Assembly: GCA_947460455.1 (NCBI GenBank)
Contig: CANHKG010000016.1
Location: 1-36,774, forward strand
Source: Rhodospirillales bacterium
GTDB taxonomy: Bacteria > Pseudomonadota > Alphaproteobacteria > Acetobacterales > Acetobacteraceae
Direction of reading: 5' to 3'
DNA length: 36,774 nt
Each line of letters opens with the position of its first letter. The first letter of the stretch is position 1. Under the pieces are notes generated by a model. It did no database searches. It was not told the DNA's origin and saw nothing but the letters and a program-made list of their open reading frames with translations. Shown one piece after another: positions 23,376 to 31,663 of the stretch. Position numbers and translations under genes: made by a program.

Positions 23376-24200
23376 TCAGACAGGTTGCGCCACCTGCGCC
23401 CCGGTCGGCGCGGCGAAGGAGAAGCGGTTCAGCGCCGCCCAGTCGAGCAGTTCCAGGCGGCCATCATGATGCTCCACCAGTGCGGTGCAGCTTTCCACCC
23501 AGTCGCCGTCGTTCATGTAGAGCACGCCATCCACCATGCGCATCTCGGCATGGTGGATGTGCCCGCACACCACGCCATCCAACCCGCGCCGCCGCGCCTC
23601 CCCGGCCAACGCCCCCTCGAAGCGGTCGATCGCCTTCACCGCCTCCTTCACCTGCCGCTTCAGCCACGCCGACAGCGACCAGTAGGGATAGCCCAGCCGC
23701 CGGCGCACCGTGTTGAACCAGCGGTTCACCACCAGCGCCGCCGTGTAGGCCCAGTCGCCCAGCAGTGCCAGGAACTTGGCATAGCGCACCACGCTGTCGA
23801 ACTCGTCGCCATGGATGATCAGCAGCCGGCGCTGGTCGGCCGTCACGTGCACGGCCTCGCTGCGCAGCCGGATGCCGCAAACCTCCAGCCCCATCGGCAG
23901 CCACGTCCGGAACATCTCGTCGTGGTTGCCCGGGATGTAGGTCACCTCCGTGCCGTTGCGCGCCTTGCGCAGGATCAGCTTCAGCACCTCATCATGCGCC
24001 GAATCCCAGTACCATGATTTGCGCAGGCGCCAGCCATCGATGATGTCCCCCACCAGATAGAGCTTCTCGCTGCTGGTCCGGCGCAGGAAGTCCGCCAGGA
24101 AATCGCTCCGGCAGCCTCGCGTGCCCAGGTGCAGGTCGGAAATGAAGATCGCCCGGTAGCGGTGCGAGCCTTGGGTCAGGTCTGGCGGGGCGGCATTCAT
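23376..24200 (-). CDS. PlcP-like calcineurin-type metallophosphoesterase (often auto-annotated UDP-2,3-diacylglucosamine diphosphatase)
   Basis: 274 aa. Binuclear metal ligands are all visible: SDLHLG (Asp22, His24), LVGDIIDGW (Asp52), PGNHDE (Asn92-His93), the IIHGDEFD histidine (about 127) and CGHIHHAEMR (about 210). Long features I associate with PlcP phospholipases C rather than LpxH are LGDWAYTAALVVNRWFN, RRRLGYPYWSLSAWLK and NDGDWVESCTALVEH. PlcP hydrolyses membrane phospholipid to diacylglycerol in phosphate-starved rhizobia and marine bacteria. ATG 24200 gives the family N-terminus; the ribosome-binding site is weak. It heads the operon with the GT4 and methyltransferase genes. The LpxH/LpxI-like lipid A function is the main alternative. 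Confidence 0.82.
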   Translation of the reverse strand: MNAAPPDLTQGSHRYRAIFISDLHLGTRGCRSDFLADFLRRTSSEKLYLVGDIIDGWRLRKSWYWDSAHDEVLKLILRKARNGTEVTYIPGNHDEMFRTWLPMGLEVCGIRLRSEAVHVTADQRRLLIIHGDEFDSVVRYAKFLALLGDWAYTAALVVNRWFNTVRRRLGYPYWSLSAWLKRQVKEAVKAIDRFEGALAGEARRRGLDGVVCGHIHHAEMRMVDGVLYMNDGDWVESCTALVEHHDGRLELLDWAALNRFSFAAPTGAQVAQPV

Positions 24201-24323
24201 GCGCTGCGGTGTCCCACGTGATGGGCGCACCAAAAACGGCCGATGGCGCGTCGCGCACGTGAAGTTTCGATGACCCGCCCCCGTCGCGGCCTCGTTCCTG
24301 AAATTCACCGGAATGCCGATGAA

Positions 24324-24341
24324 GCGTCATCGAGGCGTCAT
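24324..24341 (+). promoter_or_regulatory. Weak candidate Pho box between plcP-like and diacylglycerol kinase genes
   Basis: Direct repeat GCGTCAT-CGAG-GCGTCAT, 10 of 14 matches to the Pho consensus, oriented to the kinase gene 68 nt downstream. It is embedded in an inverted repeat GCCGATGA (24315-24322) / TCATCGGC (24339-24346). No good -10 follows at 10-11 nt, so the call is tentative. Confidence 0.35.
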
Positions 24342-24408
24342 CGGCGGCATGGCATCGGATCCGCTTTGCCACTCCGTGCCGACTCCATCCTGGCGGTGAA
24401 CGGGCCTC

Positions 24409-25290
24409 ATGATCGTCATCTACAACCCCACTGCCGGCCGACGCCGAATCCGCATGCTCTGGCGGGTGCTGGATGTGCTGCTGCTGGCCGGCAAGCGCGT
24501 GGAACTGGTTGAAACACGCTGGGCCGGCCACGCCACCGAGCTTGCGGAACAGGCGGCGGCCAAGGGCCATCGGCTCGTGGTGGCGGCCGGCGGAGATGGC
24601 ACGATTGCCGAAGTGGCAGGCGGGATCGCCGGCACCGGAGCCCACCTCGGGATCATCCCCCTGGGCACCGCCAATGTGCTGGCGCATGAGCTGGGCCTGC
24701 CATTCCAGCCCGCCGAGATCGCCGCCATGCTTGGCCGGGCCCGCACGCGAGAGATCTGGCCCGGCCTCGCCCGCTCCGCCGACGGGTCGCCATTTCCGCG
24801 CAAGGGCGTGTTCGTCCAGATGCTGGGTGTCGGGTTCGATGCCCAGGTGGTGCACCACATCTCGCTGCCACTGAAGCGCCGCCTGGGGGCAGCGGCCTAC
24901 GCGCTGCAAGCCGGCCGCGAGCTGGGCCGCTACGGTTTCCCCACCGTGCGCGTTCGCATCGACGACACCAACTTCGAAGCGGCGAGCGTGATCGTCACCA
25001 AGGGGCGGCTCTATGGCGGCCGTCATCTTCTGGCGCCCGACATGGCTCCGACCCGGCCTGGATTCACCGTAGCGCTGTTCCAGCGGGGCGGACCGCTCGC
25101 CACGATCCGCTACGGCCTTGCGCTCACCCTCGGCCTGCTACCCGGCCTGGCCGGCGTACGCCTGTTGCCCGCGCGGTCGGTGATCATCGAGGCCTGCGCC
25201 GCCCCCGTGCAGACCGACGGCGATGCCGGTGGTACCGCGCCGGTGGAAGTCCGCGATGCCGCCGGGCCGATCCACGTCGTGGTGGCCTAG
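24409..25290 (+). CDS. Diacylglycerol kinase-family lipid kinase (YegS/DagK-like)
   Basis: 293 aa. N-terminal IYNPTAGRRR is the family phosphate-binding start, and the nucleotide-binding GGDGTIAEV is at 61-69, followed by GIIPLGTANVLAHELGLP, the second signature. The C-terminal domain has GVGFDAQVVHHI and KGRLYGGRHLLAPDM, and ends with a QTDGD substrate/metal motif. The family phosphorylates diacylglycerol or related lipids. It is divergent from the PlcP-like operon, whose product would be diacylglycerol, so it could recycle that into phosphatidate; this link is inferred from context. The ATG follows a GGCGG weak ribosome-binding site. ugpB lies 97 nt downstream in the same orientation. Confidence 0.88.
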   Translation: MIVIYNPTAGRRRIRMLWRVLDVLLLAGKRVELVETRWAGHATELAEQAAAKGHRLVVAAGGDGTIAEVAGGIAGTGAHLGIIPLGTANVLAHELGLPFQPAEIAAMLGRARTREIWPGLARSADGSPFPRKGVFVQMLGVGFDAQVVHHISLPLKRRLGAAAYALQAGRELGRYGFPTVRVRIDDTNFEAASVIVTKGRLYGGRHLLAPDMAPTRPGFTVALFQRGGPLATIRYGLALTLGLLPGLAGVRLLPARSVIIEACAAPVQTDGDAGGTAPVEVRDAAGPIHVVVA

Positions 25291-25322
25291 CGCCTCGGGG
25301 AAATCACCAATCCGTCTCCGGA

Positions 25323-25357
25323 CTGTCCCACGCCTGTCATCGACCGGTGTCTAGAAG
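25323..25357 (+). promoter_or_regulatory. Pho box and -10 upstream of ugpB
   Basis: CTGTCCC-ACGC-CTGTCAT (25323-25340), 12 of 14 matches to the Pho-box consensus with exact 7-4-7 spacing. A weaker half-site CCGTCTC lies one 11-bp step upstream (25312-25318). TAGAAG (25352-25357) is 11 nt downstream as a -10. It lies 47 nt before the ugpB ATG. ugp operons are classical PhoB targets. Confidence 0.8.
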
Positions 25358-25387
25358 GCCGCACCTCACCCGACCCGGAGTCCCGCG

Positions 25388-26731
25388 ATGACATTGTTCC
25401 GCCGCGCCGCCATGGCGCTTGCGTTCACCACCGCCCTCGGCGTCTCGGCCGATGCCGGCGCCCAGCAGCGCATCAAGTTCGAGCTGTGGCAGGGCCTCAC
25501 CGGCGACCTCGGCGAGCGCGTGAACGACGTGTGCAAGCGCTTCAACGAATCCCAGGCCGAGTTCGAGATCACCTGCATCAGCCAGGGCAGCTACGACAGC
25601 GCGGTGCAGAACGCGATTGCCGCGTTCCGCGCCAAGAAGCATCCCACCATCGTGCAGGTGTTCGATGCCGGCACCACCGACCTGATGCTGTCCGGCGCCT
25701 TCTACCCGGCCAAGCAGCTGATGACCGACCATGGCCAGACGGTGGATTGGTCGCGCTATTTCCCCGGCATCGCCAACTACTACGCCACCTCCAAGGGCGA
25801 GCTGTACTCCTTCCCGTTCAACTCCTCCACCGCCTTGCTCTACTGGAACAAGGACGCGCTGGCGAAGGTGGGCAAGACCGCCGCGCCGAAGACCTGGGAA
25901 GAGGTTGAAGCCATCTCCCGCGAGCTGAAGAAAACCAACACCCCCGCCCCGTTCTGCTTCGAACACGACACCTGGCAGATGCTGGAGCAGTTCTCCGCCA
26001 TCCACGGCCTGCCGATCGCCACCCGCGGCAACGGCTACGAAGGGCTGGACGCCGAGCTGGTGTTCAACAAAACCCGCTTCGTGGACTACGTGAAGTTCCT
26101 GAAGAAGGGCCTGGACGAAGGCATCTTCGCGATCAAGGAGAAGGCGCAGGGTGCCACCATCGGCGAGGCCTTCGCCGCCGCCGACTGCCAGATGACCATG
26201 ATGTCGGTGGCCGGCCACGGCACCATCGGCAAGACCGCCAAGCCCGGCATGAACTGGGACGTGGCGATGCTGCCGGTCTATGAGGGCACCAAGCGCACCA
26301 ACTCGCTGGTGGGTGGCGCCTCGCTGTGGGCGCTCTCGGGCAAGTCGAAGGACGAGTATCGCGGCGCGGCGGCGTTCTTCGCCTTCATCGCCAAGCCGGA
26401 GAGCGAGGAGTATTTCTCCACCGTCACCGGCTACATCCCGGTGACCATCCCCGGCTTCAAGTTCATGCAGGACAAGGGCTTCTACAGCCAAGCGCCCTAC
26501 AAGGGCCGCGAGATCGCGCTGGAGAGCCTGACCGCCAGCGAGGTCACGCCGGTAAGCCGCGGCATCCGCCTCGGTGGCATGATCCAGATCCGCAAGGAGA
26601 CGCGGGACGCGCTGCAGGCGATCTTCGCCGGGCAGATGACGGTGGAAGCCGGGCTGAACCAGGCGGTGGAGCGCGGCAACGCCATCCTGCGCCGGTTCGA
26701 GCGGACCTACGCCGGCAAGCAGCTGCCCTGA
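25388..26731 (+). CDS. ugpB: sn-Glycerol-3-phosphate ABC transporter, periplasmic binding protein
   Basis: 447 aa. Signal peptide MTLFRRAAMALAFTTALGVSADAGAQ, then an SBP_bac_1 protein beginning IKFELWQGLTGDLGERVNDVCKRFNESQ. UgpB-like hallmarks are GSYDSAVQNAIAAFRAKKHPTIVQVFDAGTTDLM, FPFNSSTALLYWNKDALAKVG, FAAADCQMTMMSVAGHGTI and LVGGASLWALSGKS. It binds glycerol-3-phosphate and, in the E. coli system, glycerophosphodiesters. First gene of ugpBAEC, preceded by a Pho box. A stem-loop separates it from ugpA and may raise binding protein over permease levels. Confidence 0.93.
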   Translation: MTLFRRAAMALAFTTALGVSADAGAQQRIKFELWQGLTGDLGERVNDVCKRFNESQAEFEITCISQGSYDSAVQNAIAAFRAKKHPTIVQVFDAGTTDLMLSGAFYPAKQLMTDHGQTVDWSRYFPGIANYYATSKGELYSFPFNSSTALLYWNKDALAKVGKTAAPKTWEEVEAISRELKKTNTPAPFCFEHDTWQMLEQFSAIHGLPIATRGNGYEGLDAELVFNKTRFVDYVKFLKKGLDEGIFAIKEKAQGATIGEAFAAADCQMTMMSVAGHGTIGKTAKPGMNWDVAMLPVYEGTKRTNSLVGGASLWALSGKSKDEYRGAAAFFAFIAKPESEEYFSTVTGYIPVTIPGFKFMQDKGFYSQAPYKGREIALESLTASEVTPVSRGIRLGGMIQIRKETRDALQAIFAGQMTVEAGLNQAVERGNAILRRFERTYAGKQLP

Positions 26732-26739
26732 TGCCAGGC

Positions 26740-26765
26740 GGCCCGGGGCCTTCGCGCCCCGGGCC
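26740..26765 (+). promoter_or_regulatory. Intercistronic stem-loop between ugpB and ugpA
   Basis: GGCCCGGGG (26740-26748) pairs with CCCCGGGCC (26757-26765), extendable by one C-G pair, with a 6-nt loop and no T-run. Such structures after binding-protein genes commonly stabilise the upstream message or damp downstream transcription; the role here is inferred. Confidence 0.65.
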
Positions 26766-26780
26766 AACCGGCCGACACGC

Positions 26781-27665
26781 ATGGAAAACCGCGCGCATTT
26801 CAAAACCCTCTGGCTCGGCGTGGCCCTGATCCTGCCGCAGCTTCTGCTGGTGCTGACCTTCTTCTACTGGCCCACCGGCGCCGCCCTGTTCTGGGCCTTC
26901 ACGCTGGAACAGCCCTGGGGCGGTGGCAGCCAGTGTGTCGGGCTCGAGAATTTCGCCAATGTCTTTTCGGACCCGTTCTACTGGGCCTCGGTCGGGCGCA
27001 GCCTGGTGTTCGCCCTCGGCGCCGCCTCGCTGGCCATGGGCATCGCGCTGGTGCTGGCCCTGTTCTGCGACCGCCAGCTGCGTGGCTACGCCTATTACCG
27101 CACCGCGCTGGTATGGCCCTTCGCGGTGGCTGCACCGGCAGCCGCGGTGGCATTCCGCTATGTGTTCGCCCCGGAGGCCGGCGTGTTCTCGGCGCTGAAC
27201 CAGATCTATCCCAACATCTGGAACCCGGCCACCAACGGCACCCACGCGATGATCATGATCATCGTCGCCTATGGCTGGAAGTACATCGCCTACAACTTCA
27301 TCTTCTTCCTGGCCGGGCTGCAATCCATCCCCCGCGCGCTGATCGAGGCGGGCGCCATGGACGGCGCCGGCGTGCTGCGCCGCATGCGCGACATCCAGCT
27401 GCCGCTGCTGGCACCCACCTTCTTCTTCCTGCTGGTGATCAACCTGACCGACAGCTTCGTCGATAGCTTCGGCATCGTGGACATCACCACAGAGGGCGGG
27501 CCTTCAAAGGCAACCGAGCTGATGGTCTACAAGATCTATTTCGATGGGTTCAAAGGCCTGGACTATTCCGGCGCCGCCGCGCAGTCGATCGTGCTGATGC
27601 TGCTGGTCATGGGCCTCACCTTCGTCCAGTTCCGTTATGTCGAGCGCAAGGTGCACTACAAGTGA
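26781..27665 (+). CDS. ugpA: sn-Glycerol-3-phosphate ABC transporter permease UgpA
   Basis: 294-aa inner-membrane permease with six hydrophobic segments; helix 1 is LGVALILPQLLLVLTFFYWPTGAALFWAF. UgpA-type features are LENFANVFSDPFYWASVGRS and IDITTEGGP-like VDITTEGGPSKATELMVYKIYFDGF near the C-terminus. The EAA loop that contacts the ATPase reads ALIEAGAMDGAGVLRRMRDI. ATG 26781 follows the intercistronic hairpin. Its stop overlaps the GTG of ugpE (GTGA), coupling the two permease subunits. Confidence 0.94.
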   Translation: MENRAHFKTLWLGVALILPQLLLVLTFFYWPTGAALFWAFTLEQPWGGGSQCVGLENFANVFSDPFYWASVGRSLVFALGAASLAMGIALVLALFCDRQLRGYAYYRTALVWPFAVAAPAAAVAFRYVFAPEAGVFSALNQIYPNIWNPATNGTHAMIMIIVAYGWKYIAYNFIFFLAGLQSIPRALIEAGAMDGAGVLRRMRDIQLPLLAPTFFFLLVINLTDSFVDSFGIVDITTEGGPSKATELMVYKIYFDGFKGLDYSGAAAQSIVLMLLVMGLTFVQFRYVERKVHYK

Positions 27666-28591
27666 TCGAGCGCACACCGTTTCTCAACATCGCCACCCAT
27701 GCCATCCTGATTGGCGGGCTGCTGATCGCCTTCCTGCCGATGTGGCTGGTGTTCGTGGCCGCCACGCTCACCATCGAGCAGATCAATTCCCCGCCGATCT
27801 CGCTCATCCCCGGCGGCGAGCTGTTCGCCAACCTCTCCACCGCCTGGAACCGTGCCGACCTCGGCACCCGGCTGATGAACTCGCTGTTCGTCGCGGTCGC
27901 CGTGGCCGCGGGCAAGATCGCCATCGCCTCGCTCACCGCCTTCGCCATCGTGTTCTTCCGCTTCCCTGGGCGGATGGTGGTGTTCTGGATGATCTTCGTC
28001 ACGCTGATGCTGCCGCTGGAGGTGCGCATCGTGCCCACCTATGCGGTGGCGGCCAACGCGCTGGCGCCGGTGCAGGCGGTGCTGGAAGTGCTGGGCATCG
28101 CCTGGCTCTGGCAGGCGGCCACGGGCGTGAAGCTGGCGCTGGAATGGAACCTGCTCAACTCCTACACCGGCCTCATCCTGCCGCTGGTTGCCACCGCCAC
28201 CGGCACCTTCCTGTTCCGCCAGTTCTTCATGACCATCCCGGCCGAGATCGTGGAGGCCGCCCGCATGGATGGCGTCCGCCCGCTGCGCTTCCTGCGCGAC
28301 ATGCTGATCCCGCTGTCGAAAACGAACATCGCCGCGCTGTTCACCATCATGTTCATCTACGCCTGGAACCAGTACCTCTGGCCCATCCTCGTCACCACCG
28401 ATCGCGTCAACTACGGCACCGCGGTGATGGAGCTGAAGCGGCTGATCCCCACGGCCGCCACCACCGGCGGCGGCACGCCGGATTGGAACGTCGCCATGGC
28501 CGGCTGCCTCATCGTGATGCTGCCGCCGCTCGTCGTGGTGGCGCTGATGCAACGCTACTTCGTCCGCGGCCTGATCGGCGCCGACAAGTGA
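27662..28591 (+). CDS. ugpE: sn-Glycerol-3-phosphate ABC transporter permease UgpE
   Basis: 309-aa permease of the MalG/UgpE type. Helix 1 (ATHAILIGGLLIAFLPMWLVFVAATL) and a SLTAFAIVFFRFPGRMVVFWMIFVTLMLPLEVRIVP stretch are typical of UgpE. The EAA loop is EIVEAARMDGVRPLRFLRDM, and the tail YAWNQYLWPILVTTDRVNYGTAVMELKRL matches the family. The GTG start overlaps the ugpA stop. It forms the heterodimeric channel with UgpA. Confidence 0.94.
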   Translation: MIERTPFLNIATHAILIGGLLIAFLPMWLVFVAATLTIEQINSPPISLIPGGELFANLSTAWNRADLGTRLMNSLFVAVAVAAGKIAIASLTAFAIVFFRFPGRMVVFWMIFVTLMLPLEVRIVPTYAVAANALAPVQAVLEVLGIAWLWQAATGVKLALEWNLLNSYTGLILPLVATATGTFLFRQFFMTIPAEIVEAARMDGVRPLRFLRDMLIPLSKTNIAALFTIMFIYAWNQYLWPILVTTDRVNYGTAVMELKRLIPTAATTGGGTPDWNVAMAGCLIVMLPPLVVVALMQRYFVRGLIGADK

Positions 28592-28614
28592 ATTTCTTCG
28601 GAGAGGCATAACGC

Positions 28615-29739
<1,125 letters not shown>

Positions 29740-29762
29740 CGGGGCAGGGCGGTTTCACCCAA

Positions 29763-29807
29763 CCGTCATCCCGCAGACGTTCCGCTGTCACGATGACCCG
29801 CTATCTC
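29763..29807 (+). promoter_or_regulatory. Candidate three-half-site Pho box and -10 before the second transport operon
   Basis: Three 7-mers at an 11-bp period: CCGTCAT (29763-29769, 6 of 7), CAGACGT (29774-29780, 4 of 7), CTGTCAC (29785-29791, 6 of 7). TATCTC (29802-29807) follows 10 nt later as -10. It lies in the 97-nt gap after ugpC and 30 nt before the next ATG, suggesting a separate PhoB-responsive promoter. Confidence 0.5.
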
Positions 29808-29836
29808 CTGCCCTCCTGATCCCGGACGGGCGATTG

Positions 29837-30754
29837 ATGGCTGGATTCCTTCTGCGCAAGGCGGGCCGCATGGCGATCACCCTCTGGGTGATTGCCACCG
29901 TGGTGTTCGCCGCCACCCGCCTCACCGGCACCCCGATCGATTTCCTGATGCCCGAAGGCCTCGATGCCGCCTCGCGCGCCGAGATGATCGCCTATTGGGG
30001 GCTCGACCGGCCGGTGTGGGACCAGTACGTCGCCTACTGGAGCGCCCTGCTGCGCGGCGATTTCGGGCTCGGCTTCATGGAACGCCGCCCGGTCAGCACC
30101 ATCTTCGCCGAACGCCTGGGCCAGAGCGCCACGCTGCTGGGCACCACGCTGCTGGTCACCATCGGCGTCGGCGTTCCGCTGGGCGTGCTGACGGCGATGT
30201 GGCGCGGGCGCGCCCTGGGCTCGGCGGTGCTGCTGGTGGCCTTCCTCGGCTACGCCATTCCCAACTTCGTCTTCGCCATCCTGCTGCTGCTGGTGTTCAG
30301 CTTCCTGCTGCACTGGCTGCCCAGCGCCGGCTCCGCCACCCCGCTGCACTACATCATGCCCACCCTGGCGCTCTCGGCCTACTTCGTCGCCGCGCTGGTG
30401 CGCTACACCCGCAACGCCATGCTCGATGTGCTGGGCCAGGATTACATGCGCACCGCCTGGGCCAAGGGCCTCGCGCCACACGTAGTGATGCTGAAGCACG
30501 GGCTGCGCAACGCGCTCATCCCCGTCATCACCGTGATCGGCCTGCAGATGACCACGCTGGTCTCCGGCGCGGTGGTGATCGAGACGGTGTTCAGCTGGAA
30601 CGGCGTGGGAGACCTGCTGGTGGGCGCCACGCTGCGGCGTGACTACCCGGTGCTGCAGTTCGGCGTGCTGGTGGTGGCCTGCGCCGTGGTGGTGGTGAAC
30701 ACGCTGGTGGACCTCGCCTACGCGGCGGTGGACCCGCGGGTGCGCCTGGCATGA
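29837..30754 (+). CDS. DppB/OppB-type ABC transporter permease
   Basis: 305 aa. N-terminal MAGFLLRKAGRMAITLWVIATVVFAATRLTGTP is the usual DppB start, with the periplasmic DRPVWDQYVAYWSALLRGDFGLGF motif that follows helix 1. The EAA-type loop is VRYTRNAMLDVLGQDYMRTAWAKGLAPHVVMLKHGLRNALIPV, and the end has IETVFSWNGVGDLLVGA. ATG 29837 was chosen as the point where this N-terminus begins; the frame runs open upstream into ugpC. It overlaps the next gene by 4 nt (ATGA). It belongs to the peptide/opine/nickel class, but substrate cannot be assumed to be peptide given the phosphoesterase genes in the operon. Confidence 0.93.
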   Translation: MAGFLLRKAGRMAITLWVIATVVFAATRLTGTPIDFLMPEGLDAASRAEMIAYWGLDRPVWDQYVAYWSALLRGDFGLGFMERRPVSTIFAERLGQSATLLGTTLLVTIGVGVPLGVLTAMWRGRALGSAVLLVAFLGYAIPNFVFAILLLLVFSFLLHWLPSAGSATPLHYIMPTLALSAYFVAALVRYTRNAMLDVLGQDYMRTAWAKGLAPHVVMLKHGLRNALIPVITVIGLQMTTLVSGAVVIETVFSWNGVGDLLVGATLRRDYPVLQFGVLVVACAVVVVNTLVDLAYAAVDPRVRLA

Positions 30755-31641
30755 GCCTCGCCCTGAACAGCACCCCGCGCCTGGCCTTGCGCGCCCCACG
30801 CCTGCGCCTCGGCCGCGTCGATCCGCTGCTGGCCGCCGCCGGCGCGCTGGCCGTGGTTCTGCTGCTGCTCGCCCTGCTGGCGCCCTGGATCGCACCTTTC
30901 GACCCGAACCAGCAGAAGCTGTTGTCCCGGCTGCGGCCCCCGTTGGGCTTCGACCGGGCCTTGGCACCGTACTGGCTAGGCACCGACCAGCTGGGCCGCG
31001 ACATCCTGTCCCGCTGCCTCTACGGCCTGCGGCTCTCCCTCGCGCTCGCCTTCTTCGGTGGGTTGTTCGGGCTGGTGATCGGCGTGGCCGTCGGGCTGCT
31101 GGCCGGGCTGGCCCGCGGCGCGGTGGATACGCTGCTGATGGGCCTGGCGGACGTGAAGCTCTCCGTGCCGTTCACGCTGGTCGCACTTCTGGTGATCGCG
31201 CTGGCCGGCACCTCCACCCAGGTGCTGCTGGTGGTGCTCGGCCTGGCCTACTGGGCGCATTTCGCCCGGCTGGTGCGCGGCCAGGTGATCGCCCTGCGCG
31301 ACATGCCCTATGTGGAGGCGGCCCGCGCGGTCGGCGCCTCCCCGCTGCGCGTGGCGCTGCGGCACATGATCCCGAACCTGGTCTCCCCGGTGGTGGTGAT
31401 GGCCACGCTCAATTTCTCCAACCTGATCCTGCTCGAATCCTCGCTGTCGTTCCTGGGCATCGGCGTGCAGCCGCCCACCGCGACGCTGGGGTCCATGGTG
31501 GGCCAGGGGCGCGACTACATGGCCTCCGCGCCATGGGTGGTGGCCGCCCCCGCCCTGCTGATCGTGATCGTTGCCCTGGTGGCCATGCTGCTGGGCGACC
31601 ACCTGCGCGACCGCGTCGATGCGCGGCTGCGCGAACGCTGA
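30751..31641 (+). CDS. DppC/OppC-type ABC transporter permease
   Basis: 296 aa. After a basic leader comes helix 1 (LAAAGALAVVLLLLALLAPWIAPFDPNQQ) and the DppC hallmark YWLGTDQLGRDILSRCLYGLRLSL. The EAA loop is MPYVEAARAVGASPLRVALRHMIPNLVSP, followed by LLESSLSFLGIGVQPPTATLGSMVGQGRDYM, all family standard. It pairs with the preceding permease, coupled by an ATGA overlap. Neither a DppD- nor a DppF-type ATPase gene follows, which is unusual for this class. Confidence 0.93.
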   Translation: MSLALNSTPRLALRAPRLRLGRVDPLLAAAGALAVVLLLLALLAPWIAPFDPNQQKLLSRLRPPLGFDRALAPYWLGTDQLGRDILSRCLYGLRLSLALAFFGGLFGLVIGVAVGLLAGLARGAVDTLLMGLADVKLSVPFTLVALLVIALAGTSTQVLLVVLGLAYWAHFARLVRGQVIALRDMPYVEAARAVGASPLRVALRHMIPNLVSPVVVMATLNFSNLILLESSLSFLGIGVQPPTATLGSMVGQGRDYMASAPWVVAAPALLIVIVALVAMLLGDHLRDRVDARLRER

Positions 31642-31663
31642 CATGTCCGACACCGGAATGGGG

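Noticed and set aside
24201-24290. GGGTCAT-CGAA-ACTTCAC on the minus strand upstream of the PlcP-like gene as a Pho box
   Set aside because: Only 8 of 14 matches and no -10 at the right distance; too weak to list as a site.
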